Of a stretch of 64,000 bases of DNA, positions 8,715 through 18,132 are shown one piece after another; the first letter of the stretch is position 1, and each line of letters opens with the position of its first letter. The stretch covers positions 186,001-250,000 of the forward strand of contig NZ_JPRO01000001.1 in NCBI RefSeq assembly GCF_000737785.1, in the 5' to 3' direction. The position numbers and the translations under genes were made by a program. The notes beneath the pieces are model-generated. The model was not told the origin of the DNA. It saw only the letters and a program-made list of their open reading frames with translations, and did not search any database. The DNA comes from Chryseobacterium luteum. GTDB lineage: Bacteria > Bacteroidota > Bacteroidia > Flavobacteriales > Weeksellaceae.

Positions 8715-9545
8715 TTACAGCTCAATCGGGTTGCTGTTTTTCTTAGCCTCTTCTTTTGCCCTCTCTTCCATTCTTTTTCTCATATCAGCGGGATTCTGGT
8801 TTCCGCCACCGGGTCTTGGTGGTGGTGGAAAAGCTCCGCCTCCGCCTCCCTGCATGAATGACACCGGATCTGCTTTAAATTTTTCCTGTTGCTTTACATA
8901 ATCGGATCTTTTTACTTTTAAAGTATTCCCAAACTGGTTCAACGCCGCGATTTCAGCAATTTTATAGTTCTTCATTAAATCAAAAGAATAATCACCCTTA
9001 TCGTCTTCTGCCTTCACAATGAGTCCCGGAAGCCCTCCAAATTTATACGGCCCATCCTGATAAGGCAGATCCGTAGTAAACCAGGCCGTCCATTTTCTAC
9101 CGGCAAAATCCGTTGTTGCTTTTTGAACTTTATAGTCTCCTATCTTCGTGGTTTCGGAAGACATTTTCCAGTTCAGGGTGCGGTCTTCTTCATAAACATA
9201 CAAATCTCTTCCTATCCTGTCTTTAAAGTATGTCTTTTGGCTGGCTTTATCTTTTTCAACAGAATAATTGATATTGGTTCTCACTCCTTCCATCTGCTCC
9301 CGGCTTACAGAGCCTCTGCCTCCTCCACCCTGGAAAGCTTTCTGCAGAATAGAATCCCTCTTATACCTGTTTTCAGAATAAAAAAGAGACTTTTCAGCGG
9401 AAATATCTAAATATGCATTTTCAGTTTTAATATCACTTTTATTTTCTGCATCCGGTTTCATGGTTACCTGATACACAAACCGGTTGTTCTGTGCAGAAAT
9501 ATGTTGCATAAACAGCGCTAAAGCAATGATGCCTATTTTTTTCAT
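8715..9545 (-). CDS. GLPGLI family secreted protein (paralogue 1)
   Basis: 276 residues with a signal peptide (residues 1-18, ending ISAQ). The family signature KFGGLPGLIVKAEDDKGDYSF sits about residue 170, after the typical WTAWFTTDLPYQDGPY. Near the C terminus is a Gly/Pro-rich stretch (GGGGGAFPPPPRPGGGNQ). GLPGLI proteins are Bacteroidota-specific and of unknown role, often in tandem, and are thought to act in the periplasm or outer membrane. The upstream paralogue ends 9 bp before it, so they form one operon. Confidence 0.9.
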   Translation of the reverse strand: MKKIGIIALALFMQHISAQNNRFVYQVTMKPDAENKSDIKTENAYLDISAEKSLFYSENRYKRDSILQKAFQGGGGRGSVSREQMEGVRTNINYSVEKDKASQKTYFKDRIGRDLYVYEEDRTLNWKMSSETTKIGDYKVQKATTDFAGRKWTAWFTTDLPYQDGPYKFGGLPGLIVKAEDDKGDYSFDLMKNYKIAEIAALNQFGNTLKVKRSDYVKQQEKFKADPVSFMQGGGGGAFPPPPRPGGGNQNPADMRKRMEERAKEEAKKNSNPIEL

Positions 9546-9554
9546 TTTGGATTT

Positions 9555-10472
9555 TTATTTTAATTCAATTGGATTCTGACTTTCATTATTTTTTAAAGGA
9601 CTGTTTTTGAAACCGACATCCTGCATGGGGAAAGTTCCGTTATCATTACTTCCGCCCGGAGGCATTCCTCTGTCGCCACCCATTCTGCCCCCCCGCATTC
9701 CGTCATGTCCGTTACCACCGGGCATCCCATTTCTTCCGCCTTCTGTCGGCAGTCTTCTGTTTTTACCTGCCTCAAGTGCCAATGCCGCTTTATCTCCGTT
9801 GAAACCAACCCTTGTACTTAGTCTTGCATTAGGATCATCCGGCTTTTCGAAAGCATTCTGAACTTTGATTTTTTTAACAAGATCGAATTTATAATCCCCG
9901 TTTTCATCTTCCAGCTTCACAATCAGTCCGGGAAGTCCGGAGAATTTGTATGGACCATCGGAAATATTAATATCTTTAGTGAACCATGCTGTCCAGACTC
10001 TGCCGCCAAAATTTGCAACTGCTTTTTGTGCAGGATATCCATTCTGACTTTCTTTAACATCTGTTATCTCCCATTTCAGAGGTCTGTCTTCCTGATAGTA
10101 AATCTCCTTACCAAACACTTTATCGTAATAATAAACTTTTTGCTGAGAAATACTTTTAATGATATAATTTTCGAAAAAAGCAGGTTCAGGCTCTTTCTTT
10201 ATGCTGAGTTCTTTTGTATCCTTGTCTCTTTTTTTACGATCTTCTTTATCTTCCGGTCCTAAAGCTGTTGCTAAAGAATCTTTGATCAGTTTATTTTCAC
10301 TGATAAATAAAGACCGGTCTCCTTTTATATTCAAAAACGTTCTTTCATGTTTCATCTTCACCAGATTAATGGAATCGGGATTCACTGACGTTTCGTAGAT
10401 GTATCTTACGGTCTGCCCGTAAGTAACTGTTACTAAAAGCAGCGAAAAAAAGACAATCAGTTTTTTCTTCAT
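9555..10472 (-). CDS. GLPGLI family secreted protein (paralogue 2)
   Basis: 305 residues from the ATG at 10472, chosen because it starts directly with the signal peptide MKKKLIVFFSLLLVTVTYGQ; an upstream in-frame ATG at 10514 would add 14 residues that spoil it. It has the same blocks as its neighbour (WTAWFTKDINISDGPY, FSGLPGLIVKLEDENGDY) and an analogous Gly/Met/Arg-rich C-terminal stretch, ending QNPIELK as the neighbour ends NPIEL. The two are a tandem duplication that has diverged. Confidence 0.9.
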   Translation of the reverse strand: MKKKLIVFFSLLLVTVTYGQTVRYIYETSVNPDSINLVKMKHERTFLNIKGDRSLFISENKLIKDSLATALGPEDKEDRKKRDKDTKELSIKKEPEPAFFENYIIKSISQQKVYYYDKVFGKEIYYQEDRPLKWEITDVKESQNGYPAQKAVANFGGRVWTAWFTKDINISDGPYKFSGLPGLIVKLEDENGDYKFDLVKKIKVQNAFEKPDDPNARLSTRVGFNGDKAALALEAGKNRRLPTEGGRNGMPGGNGHDGMRGGRMGGDRGMPPGGSNDNGTFPMQDVGFKNSPLKNNESQNPIELK

Positions 10473-10625
10473 TATCATTCCTTGTGGTTGTTTCATTAGG
10501 ATAAAAAATATCATTCAAAGTTAAATCAAAAACAGAATCTTCCCATTTATAAAAGATATATTGGCTAATTTTTAACACCCAAATTCCGGCTGATATATAA
10601 AATCATGAAAATAGACACCATCAAT

Positions 10626-10656
10626 TTGAGATTGCGGAAATTAGTTCGTATTTTTG
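10626..10656 (+). promoter_or_regulatory. Promoter for the suf operon
   Basis: TTG at 10626-10628, 20 bp, then TATTTTTG at 10649-10656, matching the Bacteroidota sigma-A pattern and 28 bp upstream of the first suf gene. Confidence 0.6.
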
Positions 10657-10684
10657 CATAATTAAATCATTCTAAATAAATACA

Positions 10685-11014
10685 ATGATAAAAGTATCAG
10701 ATCACGCAAAAGCAAAAGCTATCCAACTGATGACAGAGGATGGTTTCAACGCTGCTGAAGATTATATAAGAGTAGGGGTAAAAAGTGGAGGATGTTCCGG
10801 TTTAGAATATGTTTTAGGTTTCGACAATAAAAAAACAGATGCAGATCAGGTTTTTGAAGATAATGAAATCAAAATTGTTATAGATAAAAAATCTATCCTT
10901 TATTTAGCAGGAACAACTCTTGAATACTCAGGAGGATTAAACGGAAAGGGGTTTGTTTTCAACAATCCTAATGCATCCAGAACGTGTGGTTGTGGAGAGA
11001 GTTTTTCTTTATAG
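10685..11014 (+). CDS. sufA: A-type iron-sulfur carrier (SufA/IscA/ErpA family)
   Basis: 109 residues, the usual A-type length. It carries nascent Fe-S clusters to targets. The three conserved cysteines are all present: C37 in SGGCSG and C101/C103 in the C-terminal CGCG motif. It is the first gene of the sufA-B-C-D cluster, with a promoter at 10626, so SufA is the best name, though ErpA/IscA cannot be told apart by motif alone. Confidence 0.92.
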   Translation: MIKVSDHAKAKAIQLMTEDGFNAAEDYIRVGVKSGGCSGLEYVLGFDNKKTDADQVFEDNEIKIVIDKKSILYLAGTTLEYSGGLNGKGFVFNNPNASRTCGCGESFSL

Positions 11015-11021
11015 AAAAGAC

Positions 11022-11071
11022 ATTAGATACTGGATGTCAGACCTTGTTCTGATATCCGAAGTCTAATATCT
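11022..11071. repeat. Imperfect palindrome between sufA and sufB
   Basis: ATTAGATACTGGATGTCAGA and TCTGATATCCGAAGTCTAAT pair across a short loop with a few mismatches. Such intergenic palindromes between genes of one operon resemble REP-like elements that are scattered through Chryseobacterium genomes; here it may modulate sufA versus sufB mRNA levels. No T tract follows, so it is unlikely to be a terminator. Confidence 0.5.
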
Positions 11072-11086
11072 GAAATTAAAAAAACA

Positions 11087-12535
11087 ATGAGTAAATATAC
11101 TGAAGACGATTTAAGAGTCGATCTAGAAAATAAAAAATATGAATTCGGCTGGGAAACGAAGATAGATTATGAAGACTTTCCAATCGGGCTAAATGAAGAT
11201 ATCGTCCGTGCCATCTCTGCGAAAAAAGAGGAGCCGGAATGGATGACGGAATGGCGTCTGGAGTCTTTTAAGATCTGGCTGAAAATGACAGAACCCACCT
11301 GGGCGAATATCAAGTATGAAAAACCTGATTTTCAGGCGATCAAATATTATGCTGCACCGAAAGCGAAACCTGAATTGGATAGCTTAGATGAAGTAGACCC
11401 TGAATTGCTGGCCACTTTTGCGAAATTAGGAATCAATATCGAAGAACAGAAAAGACTTTCAGGAGTTGCTGTAGATATCGTAATAGATTCAGTTTCCGTA
11501 AAAACCACTTTCCAGGATACCCTGATGGAAAAAGGAATTATTTTCTGTTCCATTTCGGAGGCTATTAAAAACCATCCGGATTTAGTGAGAAAATATCTTG
11601 GAAAAGTCGTTCCCAGAGGAGATAATTTTTACGCAGCATTGAATTCCGCAGTATTTTCTGACGGAAGTTTCTGCTATATTCCAAAAGGCGTAAGATGCCC
11701 TATGGAATTATCAACGTATTTCCGTATCAATCAGGCAGGAACAGGGCAGTTTGAAAGAACGCTTGTCATTGCTGATGAAGGGAGTTATGTGTCTTACCTT
11801 GAAGGTTGTACCGCACCATCCAGAGATGAAAACCAGCTGCACGCTGCTGTTGTTGAATTGATTGCACTGGATCATGCCGAAATTAAATATTCAACCGTTC
11901 AAAACTGGTATCCGGGGAATGAAGAAGGAAAAGGAGGTGTTTTCAATTTTGTAACCAAAAGAGGTCTTTGCGAAAGAAGTGCAAAGATTTCCTGGACACA
12001 GGTTGAAACCGGATCTGCCATAACATGGAAATATCCGTCTTGTATACTGAAAGGAGATAATTCTATTGGTGAGTTCTACTCTATTGCAGTGACCAACAAT
12101 CACCAATACGCAGATACCGGAACAAAAATGATCCATATCGGGAAAAACACCAGGTCTACAATCATTTCAAAGGGTATTTCTGCAGGAAAATCCCAGAATT
12201 CTTACAGAGGACTGGTAAAAGTAATGCCTTCTGCAAAGGGAGCAAGAAACTTTTCTCAGTGTGATTCCCTGTTGATGGGTAATGAATGTGGAGCTCATAC
12301 CTTCCCTTACATTGAAATTAAAGATCCTACTGCCCAATTGGAGCACGAAGCTACCACTTCTAAGATCGGGGAAGATCAGATCTTCTACTGTAACCAGAGA
12401 GGTATTAATACAGAAAAAGCTATTGCTCTGATTGTAAACGGTTTCAGTAAAGAAGTACTGAATAAACTTCCTATGGAATTTGCCATTGAAGCTCAGAAAC
12501 TACTGGAAATTTCACTTGAAGGCTCAGTTGGATAA
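11087..12535 (+). CDS. sufB: Fe-S cluster assembly scaffold SufB
   Basis: 482 residues. SufB forms the SufBCD scaffold on which clusters are built in the cytoplasm. Hallmarks include the SYLEGCTAP segment, [24 protein letters not shown], the beta-helix core and C-terminal [21 protein letters not shown] with the conserved His/Cys-containing face. It is the second suf gene. Confidence 0.97.
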   Translation: MSKYTEDDLRVDLENKKYEFGWETKIDYEDFPIGLNEDIVRAISAKKEEPEWMTEWRLESFKIWLKMTEPTWANIKYEKPDFQAIKYYAAPKAKPELDSLDEVDPELLATFAKLGINIEEQKRLSGVAVDIVIDSVSVKTTFQDTLMEKGIIFCSISEAIKNHPDLVRKYLGKVVPRGDNFYAALNSAVFSDGSFCYIPKGVRCPMELSTYFRINQAGTGQFERTLVIADEGSYVSYLEGCTAPSRDENQLHAAVVELIALDHAEIKYSTVQNWYPGNEEGKGGVFNFVTKRGLCERSAKISWTQVETGSAITWKYPSCILKGDNSIGEFYSIAVTNNHQYADTGTKMIHIGKNTRSTIISKGISAGKSQNSYRGLVKVMPSAKGARNFSQCDSLLMGNECGAHTFPYIEIKDPTAQLEHEATTSKIGEDQIFYCNQRGINTEKAIALIVNGFSKEVLNKLPMEFAIEAQKLLEISLEGSVG

Positions 12536-12545
12536 CGATATCAAT

Positions 12546-12646
12546 ATTAAGAAGTTAAGAAGTTTATTTTCTTAAATCTTAATTTAAATCATTTCATTGG
12601 TTTGCTTGAAAAGAATAATACATGTAAGAAAACTTAGCTTCTTAAT
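12546..12646. repeat. Inverted repeat between sufB and sufC
   Basis: ATTAAGAAGTTAAGAAGTTT (12546-12565) is nearly complementary to AAACTTAGCTTCTTAAT (12630-12646), about 65 bp apart. The 228-bp sufB-sufC gap holds no ORF. It may be a REP-like element or fold in the mRNA. Confidence 0.45.
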
Positions 12647-12763
12647 GTTTAAAATAAATTAAAAATAATATTTCATTCGCGGGCTTCGGTACATTTGTGA
12701 TTAATGGTTTAGGATTACAAAAAGACAAAAATCTTAGTCTGACCTTGCGATAAATTAAAATAT

Positions 12764-13507
12764 ATGTTAGAGATAAAAAACTTGCACGCCAAAATTGAAG
12801 ACGGCGCAGAAATTTTAAAAGGTATTAATCTTCAAATAAAGCCGGGCGAAGTTCATGCGATCATGGGACCTAACGGAGCTGGAAAATCTACTCTTTCTTC
12901 TATCATTGCAGGAAAAGAAGATTACGAAGTTACGGAAGGAGAAATCCTTTTTCAGGGGGAAAATATCAGCGAAGATGCTCCTGAAGACAGAGCCCATAAA
13001 GGGATCTTCCTTTCTTTTCAGTATCCTGTGGAAATTCCGGGAGTTTCTGTAACCAACTTTATTAAGGCCGCTTTAAACGAGACAAGAAAAGCAAACGGGC
13101 TCGAAGATATGCCTGCAAAAGAAATGCTTGCCCTTATCCGTGAAAAATCTGAGCAATTGGGTATAAAAAAAGATTTCCTTTCAAGATCACTGAACGAAGG
13201 TTTTTCCGGTGGTGAAAAGAAAAGAAACGAGATCTTCCAGATGATGATGCTTAATCCTAAACTGGCTATTCTTGATGAAACGGATTCAGGATTAGACATT
13301 GATGCTTTAAGAATTGTTGCAGACGGTGTGAACCACTTTAAAAATGAAGGAAATGCAGTTCTTTTGATTACCCACTATCAGAGATTGCTTAATTATATCC
13401 AGCCTGACTTCGTTCACGTTCTTGCCAACGGAAAAATCATCAAAACGGGTGATAAATCCCTTGCTTTGGAACTTGAGGAAAAGGGCTACGACTGGCTTCT
13501 TAACTAA
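12764..13507 (+). CDS. sufC: SufC ABC-type ATPase of the SufBCD complex
   Basis: 247 residues. Walker A GPNGAGKST (about residues 35-43), the ABC signature region LSRSLNEGFSGGEKKRNEI, and Walker B LAILDETDSGLDIDAL are all intact, as is the switch histidine in LLITHYQRLL. The ATPase drives conformational change of the SufB-SufD scaffold. Third suf gene. Confidence 0.97.
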   Translation: MLEIKNLHAKIEDGAEILKGINLQIKPGEVHAIMGPNGAGKSTLSSIIAGKEDYEVTEGEILFQGENISEDAPEDRAHKGIFLSFQYPVEIPGVSVTNFIKAALNETRKANGLEDMPAKEMLALIREKSEQLGIKKDFLSRSLNEGFSGGEKKRNEIFQMMMLNPKLAILDETDSGLDIDALRIVADGVNHFKNEGNAVLLITHYQRLLNYIQPDFVHVLANGKIIKTGDKSLALELEEKGYDWLLN

Positions 13508-13608
13508 GAAGAAACACTTTCAGACGGGATTTTATCAATCCTTTCTGAATATGCGGAAAACCCGCAGTAAATAGTATTATTTTTAAATATATAATAAAAT
13601 AAGGTGTG

Positions 13609-14934
13609 ATGGCCGAAATATCAGTAATGGCTTTATACGATCAGATTATTGACAATCACGGTGAATTTTTGGAGAGCCTTCGTCACAGATTTCTGGATGG
13701 AGATAGAAAAACGGCTCTTCAGAATTTCGAAAACCTAGGTTTTCCGACAAAAAAGGACGAAGAATATAAATATACCAGCATAAAAGAAATCACAGAGAAA
13801 AATTACAATTTTTTCCCTAAAGAAAGTCATAATATTACCAAAGAACAGCTGGATCAGCTGCACCTGGGTGAAGAAAATTTTGACTGGATTGTTTTTGTGA
13901 ACGGTAAACTTCATAAGGAGCTTTCAAAAGTTTCTATTGAGAACGTAGAATTTCTTTCATTCAACTATGCTTTGAATGATGAGAAACATAAAGAAGTATT
14001 TGAAAAGTATTTCAATACCATTGCTTCTAAAGACACTGCTTTCACGAACTTAAATCTTGCGTACTGCAAATACGGTTTCTTTTTGAAAGTTCCTAAAAAT
14101 GTAGTGATCGAAAAACCGATCCACATTTTCTACATTTCTCAAAATCAGGAAGAAAATACATTTTACAATACCAGAAATTTGCTGATTGTAGAAGAAGGGG
14201 CAAAAGTAGAGGTAATAGAAAGTCACCATAATTTCGACAGTACTTATGTGCTAACCAATTCTGTAACGGAAATCTTTACTTATCCCAACGCAAAAGCAGA
14301 CTGGCACAAGCTTCAGAATGACAACAACACGTCGTATCTTATCGACAGTACTTTCGCAAGACAGGAAAAAGACAGTTTAACCACTGTAAATACCTTTTCT
14401 TTTGGAGGAAAACTGGTAAGAAACAACCTGGATTTTATTCATAACGGAAGCAACATCAATTCTTTTATGAACGGGATTACGATCATTGGAAAAGATCAGC
14501 TGGTGGATCACCATACGGCTGTTCATCACAATTTCCCGAACTGTGAAAGCTACCAGAACTACAAAGGCATTTTTGACGGAAATGCTCACGGTGTTTTCAA
14601 CGGAAAGGTTTTTGTAGATAAGGTTGCCCAGAAAACGAATGCTTACCAACAGAACAACAATGTACTTTTAAGTGAAGGTGCCATTATTGACACCAAACCT
14701 CAGTTAGAAATCTTTGCTGATGATGTAAAATGTTCTCACGGCTGTACGGTAGGCCAGCTGAATAAAGATGCACTGTTTTATTTAAGAGCAAGGGGAATTT
14801 CCAAAAAAGAAGCCCAGGCACTGCTTTTATATGCTTTTGCCAATGATGCAATGCAGAATATTGATATAGAACCGCTTAAAGAAAAAATTTCGAAACTTTT
14901 AGCTGAAAAGCTTCAGGTGGATTTAGAATTTTAG
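13609..14934 (+). CDS. sufD: Fe-S cluster assembly protein SufD
   Basis: 441 residues from the ATG at 13609; a GTG at 13606 directly before it is possible but less likely. The C-terminal half has the SufB/SufD beta-helix features (VEEGAKVEVIESHHNFD, HNFPNCESYQNYKGIFDG) and the end DDVKCSHGCTVGQLNKDALFYLRARGI. SufD pairs with SufB and SufC. The operon ends here at a bidirectional hairpin, without sufS or sufE in this window. Confidence 0.96.
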   Translation: MAEISVMALYDQIIDNHGEFLESLRHRFLDGDRKTALQNFENLGFPTKKDEEYKYTSIKEITEKNYNFFPKESHNITKEQLDQLHLGEENFDWIVFVNGKLHKELSKVSIENVEFLSFNYALNDEKHKEVFEKYFNTIASKDTAFTNLNLAYCKYGFFLKVPKNVVIEKPIHIFYISQNQEENTFYNTRNLLIVEEGAKVEVIESHHNFDSTYVLTNSVTEIFTYPNAKADWHKLQNDNNTSYLIDSTFARQEKDSLTTVNTFSFGGKLVRNNLDFIHNGSNINSFMNGITIIGKDQLVDHHTAVHHNFPNCESYQNYKGIFDGNAHGVFNGKVFVDKVAQKTNAYQQNNNVLLSEGAIIDTKPQLEIFADDVKCSHGCTVGQLNKDALFYLRARGISKKEAQALLLYAFANDAMQNIDIEPLKEKISKLLAEKLQVDLEF

Positions 14935-14954
14935 ACTTATATAAATTGATACCC

Positions 14955-14984
14955 AAAAAGCACTTCAAATTGAAGTGCTTTTTA
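14955..14984. terminator. Bidirectional terminator between sufD and the DUF3078 genes
   Basis: AAAAAGCACTTCAA / TTGAAGTGCTTTTT forms a near-perfect stem flanked by A and T runs, between converging genes. Confidence 0.8.
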
Positions 14985-15006
14985 TGTTGAAATCCAGTCT
15001 TATGAA

Positions 15007-15927
15007 TTATTTCATCCAGGACTGGTTATCTTTCCTGTCAGAACGTTTTTTTCCGTTATCAATAGTATAGGCAAAACCTACTCCCAGAGTCTGTTTGAGC
15101 TGTGTTTTTTGAATCTGGTTATGGTCATAGAGCAGATCCAGTGTAATATTGGTTGAAATAAACTTATTGATCTTCATATTAAGTATTCCGCTGTACCCAA
15201 GTACCAAGCGGTCAGGATGATCGAGATAATTGGAAAATACGGACGCAGTATTGGTCAGGTTGATATTTTCCATGATTTTGATTTTATAGATAGCCGTACC
15301 CAGGAAACCGAACTGGAACAGAGAAGAATCTCCGTCATTTTTAAGGCCATAAGTTCCTGCTGTCTGGAGATCTTCATCCAGAACGAATGTCCATCTTGCA
15401 TTGGCAGGGCGAAGCGTCATAGTAAAATTGTCATTGGGACGGTAGGTAACACCGGCACCGATATTAAGGTATCCGGGAGCCATAAAATTGGAAATCTTTT
15501 TAGCATCAGGATTATTCCCGTCTTCATAACCGCCTGCAAATTGTGTCTGAAGGCCTATACCTCCTGAGAGATACCAGTTTTTAGCAAATTCATGCCCGTA
15601 ATTGGTTGACAGATTAATAACGTCCTGTGTTTTTCTGGTTCCGATGCCTTTGGTATTATTCTGCCCGTAGCCCAGAATGATGATATTTTCCCAGAGGTCC
15701 TTGTCTTTTTCATAAGTAAGGTTGTAATTAACCCCGGCAAGCCATCCAACATTGTTTGCGCCTCCGCCCACCCAGTTTGAGAACGCAGCCTGGTTGAGCA
15801 TCAATGTATTCTGTCCCTGAACAGACCACGCTTTTACCGTATCAGCTGTGGCAGCATCAGTTTTGACTTCCTGGGCCATTATGCTAATTCCAAAAGAAAT
15901 GGAAGCGGCCAATAAAAGTTTTTTCAT
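15007..15927 (-). CDS. DUF3078 family secreted beta-rich protein (paralogue 1)
   Basis: 306 residues. Signal peptide residues 1-18 (ending IMAQ). The N-terminal block WSVQGQNTLMLNQAAFSNWV GGGANN is the family signature; the rest is a series of amphipathic strands (for example NFTMTLRPANARWTFVLDED), ending KQTLGVGFAYTID, as in outer-membrane beta barrels. Function unknown. It is one of two tandem copies; they share most of their sequence but each has its own terminator, so they are probably separate transcripts. Confidence 0.88.
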   Translation of the reverse strand: MKKLLLAASISFGISIMAQEVKTDAATADTVKAWSVQGQNTLMLNQAAFSNWVGGGANNVGWLAGVNYNLTYEKDKDLWENIIILGYGQNNTKGIGTRKTQDVINLSTNYGHEFAKNWYLSGGIGLQTQFAGGYEDGNNPDAKKISNFMAPGYLNIGAGVTYRPNDNFTMTLRPANARWTFVLDEDLQTAGTYGLKNDGDSSLFQFGFLGTAIYKIKIMENINLTNTASVFSNYLDHPDRLVLGYSGILNMKINKFISTNITLDLLYDHNQIQKTQLKQTLGVGFAYTIDNGKKRSDRKDNQSWMK

Positions 15928-16101
15928 AAGTAAGTATTTTCGCTACAAAAGTATAAATATAATTTTTGTTAAAAAATAATCACTCCTATTTGAAATAATT
16001 AAACCATCATTTAATGCATTAAAAAACTGCAATATCCATCCGGGAAACAGCCAAAATTCAAGATGAACTTATACTGACTTAAATTCTACTCCTCATTCTA
16101 A

Positions 16102-16128
16102 AAAACACCTCATATTAAGGTGTTTTCT
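16102..16128 (-). terminator. Terminator for the second DUF3078 gene
   Basis: AAAACACCT / AGGTGTTTT stem with a 7-base loop; reading on the minus strand it is followed by a T run, about 22 bp past the stop. Confidence 0.75.
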
Positions 16129-16149
16129 TACTGAAATGATTTCGTAAAC

Positions 16150-17076
16150 CTATTTTTTAATCCACCACTGGCTGTCTTTACGCTCAGAACGCTTTACGCC
16201 GTTATTTAAAGTGTAGGCAAATCCTATCCCGAGAGTCTGCTTCAGCTGTGTTTTCTGAATCTGGTTATGATCATAAAGAAGATCTACCGTAATATTGGAT
16301 GATATAAATTTATTTACCTTAAAGTTTATGACAGCTCCGTAGGCAAGAGCCAATCTTTCCGGATGGTCCAGATAATTGGAGAATACGGAAGCCGTGTTCG
16401 TAATATTAACGTTCTCCATCAGCTTTACTTTGTATAAAGCCGTTCCAAGAAAACCAAACTGTAAGAGCGAAGTATCACCGTCATTCTTTAAACCGTAACT
16501 TCCGGCAAATTGCAGCTCCTTATCAAGGACGAAAGTCCACCTGGCATTGGTAGGACGCATCGTTACCGTCAGATTGTCATTTGGCCTGTATGTGATACCT
16601 ATACCAAGGTTGAGGTAACCGGGAGCCATAAAATTTGAGATCTTTTTTGCGTCCGGGTTATTTCCATCCTCATATCCTCTGTAAAACTGGGACTGCAATC
16701 CTGCTCCAGCGGAGAAATACCAGCTTTTGGAGAATTTTCTTCCGTAATTGGTGGAAATATTCATTACGTCCTGCGTTTTCCTTACGCCAAGCCCTTTGGT
16801 ATCATTCTGCCCGTAATCCAGGCCAATAATATTTTCCCACAGGTCATTGTCTTTTTCATACGTAATATTGTAATTGATGCCGGCAAGCCATCCTACGTTA
16901 TTGGCTCCCCCGCCGACCCAGTTGGAAAAAGCAGCCTGATTAATCATTAAACTGTTTTTTCCTAATACCGCCCAGTATTTCACCGTATCTGCGACTACTG
17001 AATCTTTTTTCAATTCTTCTTGTGCACTTGCATAGATCCCCATAGAAAAGGAAAGAATCAATAAAAACTTCTTCAT
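16150..17076 (-). CDS. DUF3078 family secreted beta-rich protein (paralogue 2)
   Basis: 308 residues with signal peptide (ending YASAQ). It carries the same signature (MINQAAFSNWVGGGANNVGW) and a nearly identical strand pattern through to QTLGIGFAYTLNNG. It differs from its neighbour mostly in the signal peptide and the last residues, which marks a rather recent tandem duplication. Probably an outer-membrane barrel; function unknown. Confidence 0.88.
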   Translation of the reverse strand: MKKFLLILSFSMGIYASAQEELKKDSVVADTVKYWAVLGKNSLMINQAAFSNWVGGGANNVGWLAGINYNITYEKDNDLWENIIGLDYGQNDTKGLGVRKTQDVMNISTNYGRKFSKSWYFSAGAGLQSQFYRGYEDGNNPDAKKISNFMAPGYLNLGIGITYRPNDNLTVTMRPTNARWTFVLDKELQFAGSYGLKNDGDTSLLQFGFLGTALYKVKLMENVNITNTASVFSNYLDHPERLALAYGAVINFKVNKFISSNITVDLLYDHNQIQKTQLKQTLGIGFAYTLNNGVKRSERKDSQWWIKK

Positions 17077-17330
17077 TATTTTACATGATTTTCATTACAA
17101 AAATATTAATATAATTTTTTTAAAGTGAATATCAGCCTATAAAAAGCTTCAAATAACTTAAATTCTTTAGTGCAGCCAAAAATAAGCCACTTTAACATAT
17201 TCAATCTCAAAATATTAAGTTTTAAATTTTAAAACCGATCCTTTTGTCTTAAAATAAACCCAGGATTTTTAAATACATCGACAAATTTTCCGAAATTTAT
17301 CATTGGCTTTTGATTTGACGTAACATCCAC

Positions 17331-18098
17331 ATGTTTAAAAATATAATTTCCAAAAGAGCTGTTATAACCCCTTTGCTGATGCTTTCAGCGATGTGGTTCG
17401 GCTACTTTCTGCAGATGCAGGGCTTTTTTCAAAGCTGTTTTGGGGCTATAATCCCTCTATTACCGGAAGGCCTGCTGGGGATCATTACGTCTCCTCTTTT
17501 GCATGGAAATATTGATCATATCATAAGTAATTCTATCCCGATAGCTGTTCTTCTGTTTCTTTTGTACCAGTTTTATCCGTTAGTTGCCAATAAAGTCTTT
17601 ATTACCGGCTGGCTGGCGACAGGACTGCTGGTCTGGCTTTTACCTCCGGTAGACATTCTCACCGGCGATTATATGTATACCTGCACCATTGGTGCCAGCG
17701 GAGTGGTCTATGTCCTTGCATTCTTCCTGTTCTTCAGTGGGGTTTTCAAATGGAATATGAAGCTGCTTACTATATCGCTGCTTGTTGTTTTATACTATGG
17801 CAGCTTAATCTGGGGGATGTTTCCGGAGGAGCTTTTCTACAATCTCCAGGAACCCAGCAAAATTTCATGGCAGGCCCATCTTTCGGGAGCTGTTGTAGGA
17901 AGTATCATTGCTTTTGCTTTTAAAAATGTGGGGGACAGGAAAAAGAAATACATCTGGGAATTTCCAAACTATTACAGTGAAAAAGACGATAAACTGTGGC
18001 AGGAATACAAGGAGAATCACCCTGATGACTTTCTGGAGCTGCCTTACAAAAAAAGGGATGATATCTGGGATCATTTGGATGAATTAAGAAAAAGATAA
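17331..18098 (+). CDS. Rhomboid family intramembrane serine protease
   Basis: 255 residues with about six membrane helices. The catalytic serine is in TIGASGVVYV (GxSG motif) and the catalytic histidine in WQAHLSGAVVGSIIAF (HxxGxxxG). The last 60 residues are a charged cytoplasmic tail. It cleaves membrane-spanning substrates within the bilayer; substrates unknown. It lies 34 bp upstream of dprA in the same direction. Confidence 0.92.
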   Translation: MFKNIISKRAVITPLLMLSAMWFGYFLQMQGFFQSCFGAIIPLLPEGLLGIITSPLLHGNIDHIISNSIPIAVLLFLLYQFYPLVANKVFITGWLATGLLVWLLPPVDILTGDYMYTCTIGASGVVYVLAFFLFFSGVFKWNMKLLTISLLVVLYYGSLIWGMFPEELFYNLQEPSKISWQAHLSGAVVGSIIAFAFKNVGDRKKKYIWEFPNYYSEKDDKLWQEYKENHPDDFLELPYKKRDDIWDHLDELRKR

Positions 18099-18110
18099 AG
18101 CTTATTTTAT

Positions 18111-18118
18111 TACATTTG
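18111..18118 (+). promoter_or_regulatory. Bacteroidota -7 element TACATTTG before dprA
   Basis: TACATTTG fits TAnnTTTG and lies 14 bp before the dprA ATG. No -33 TTG at good spacing was found, so dprA may also be read from the rhomboid gene. Confidence 0.4.
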
Positions 18119-18132
18119 ATATAAAAACACAC

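Noticed and set aside
9607..10398. Forward frames in the GLPGLI gene (9607-9861, 10026-10262, 10201-10398)
   Set aside because: Antisense shadows of a real gene; no promoter or family evidence.
12546..12646. Terminator between sufB and sufC
   Set aside because: The inverted repeat is long-range and mismatched with no T tract after it; it would also cut the operon.
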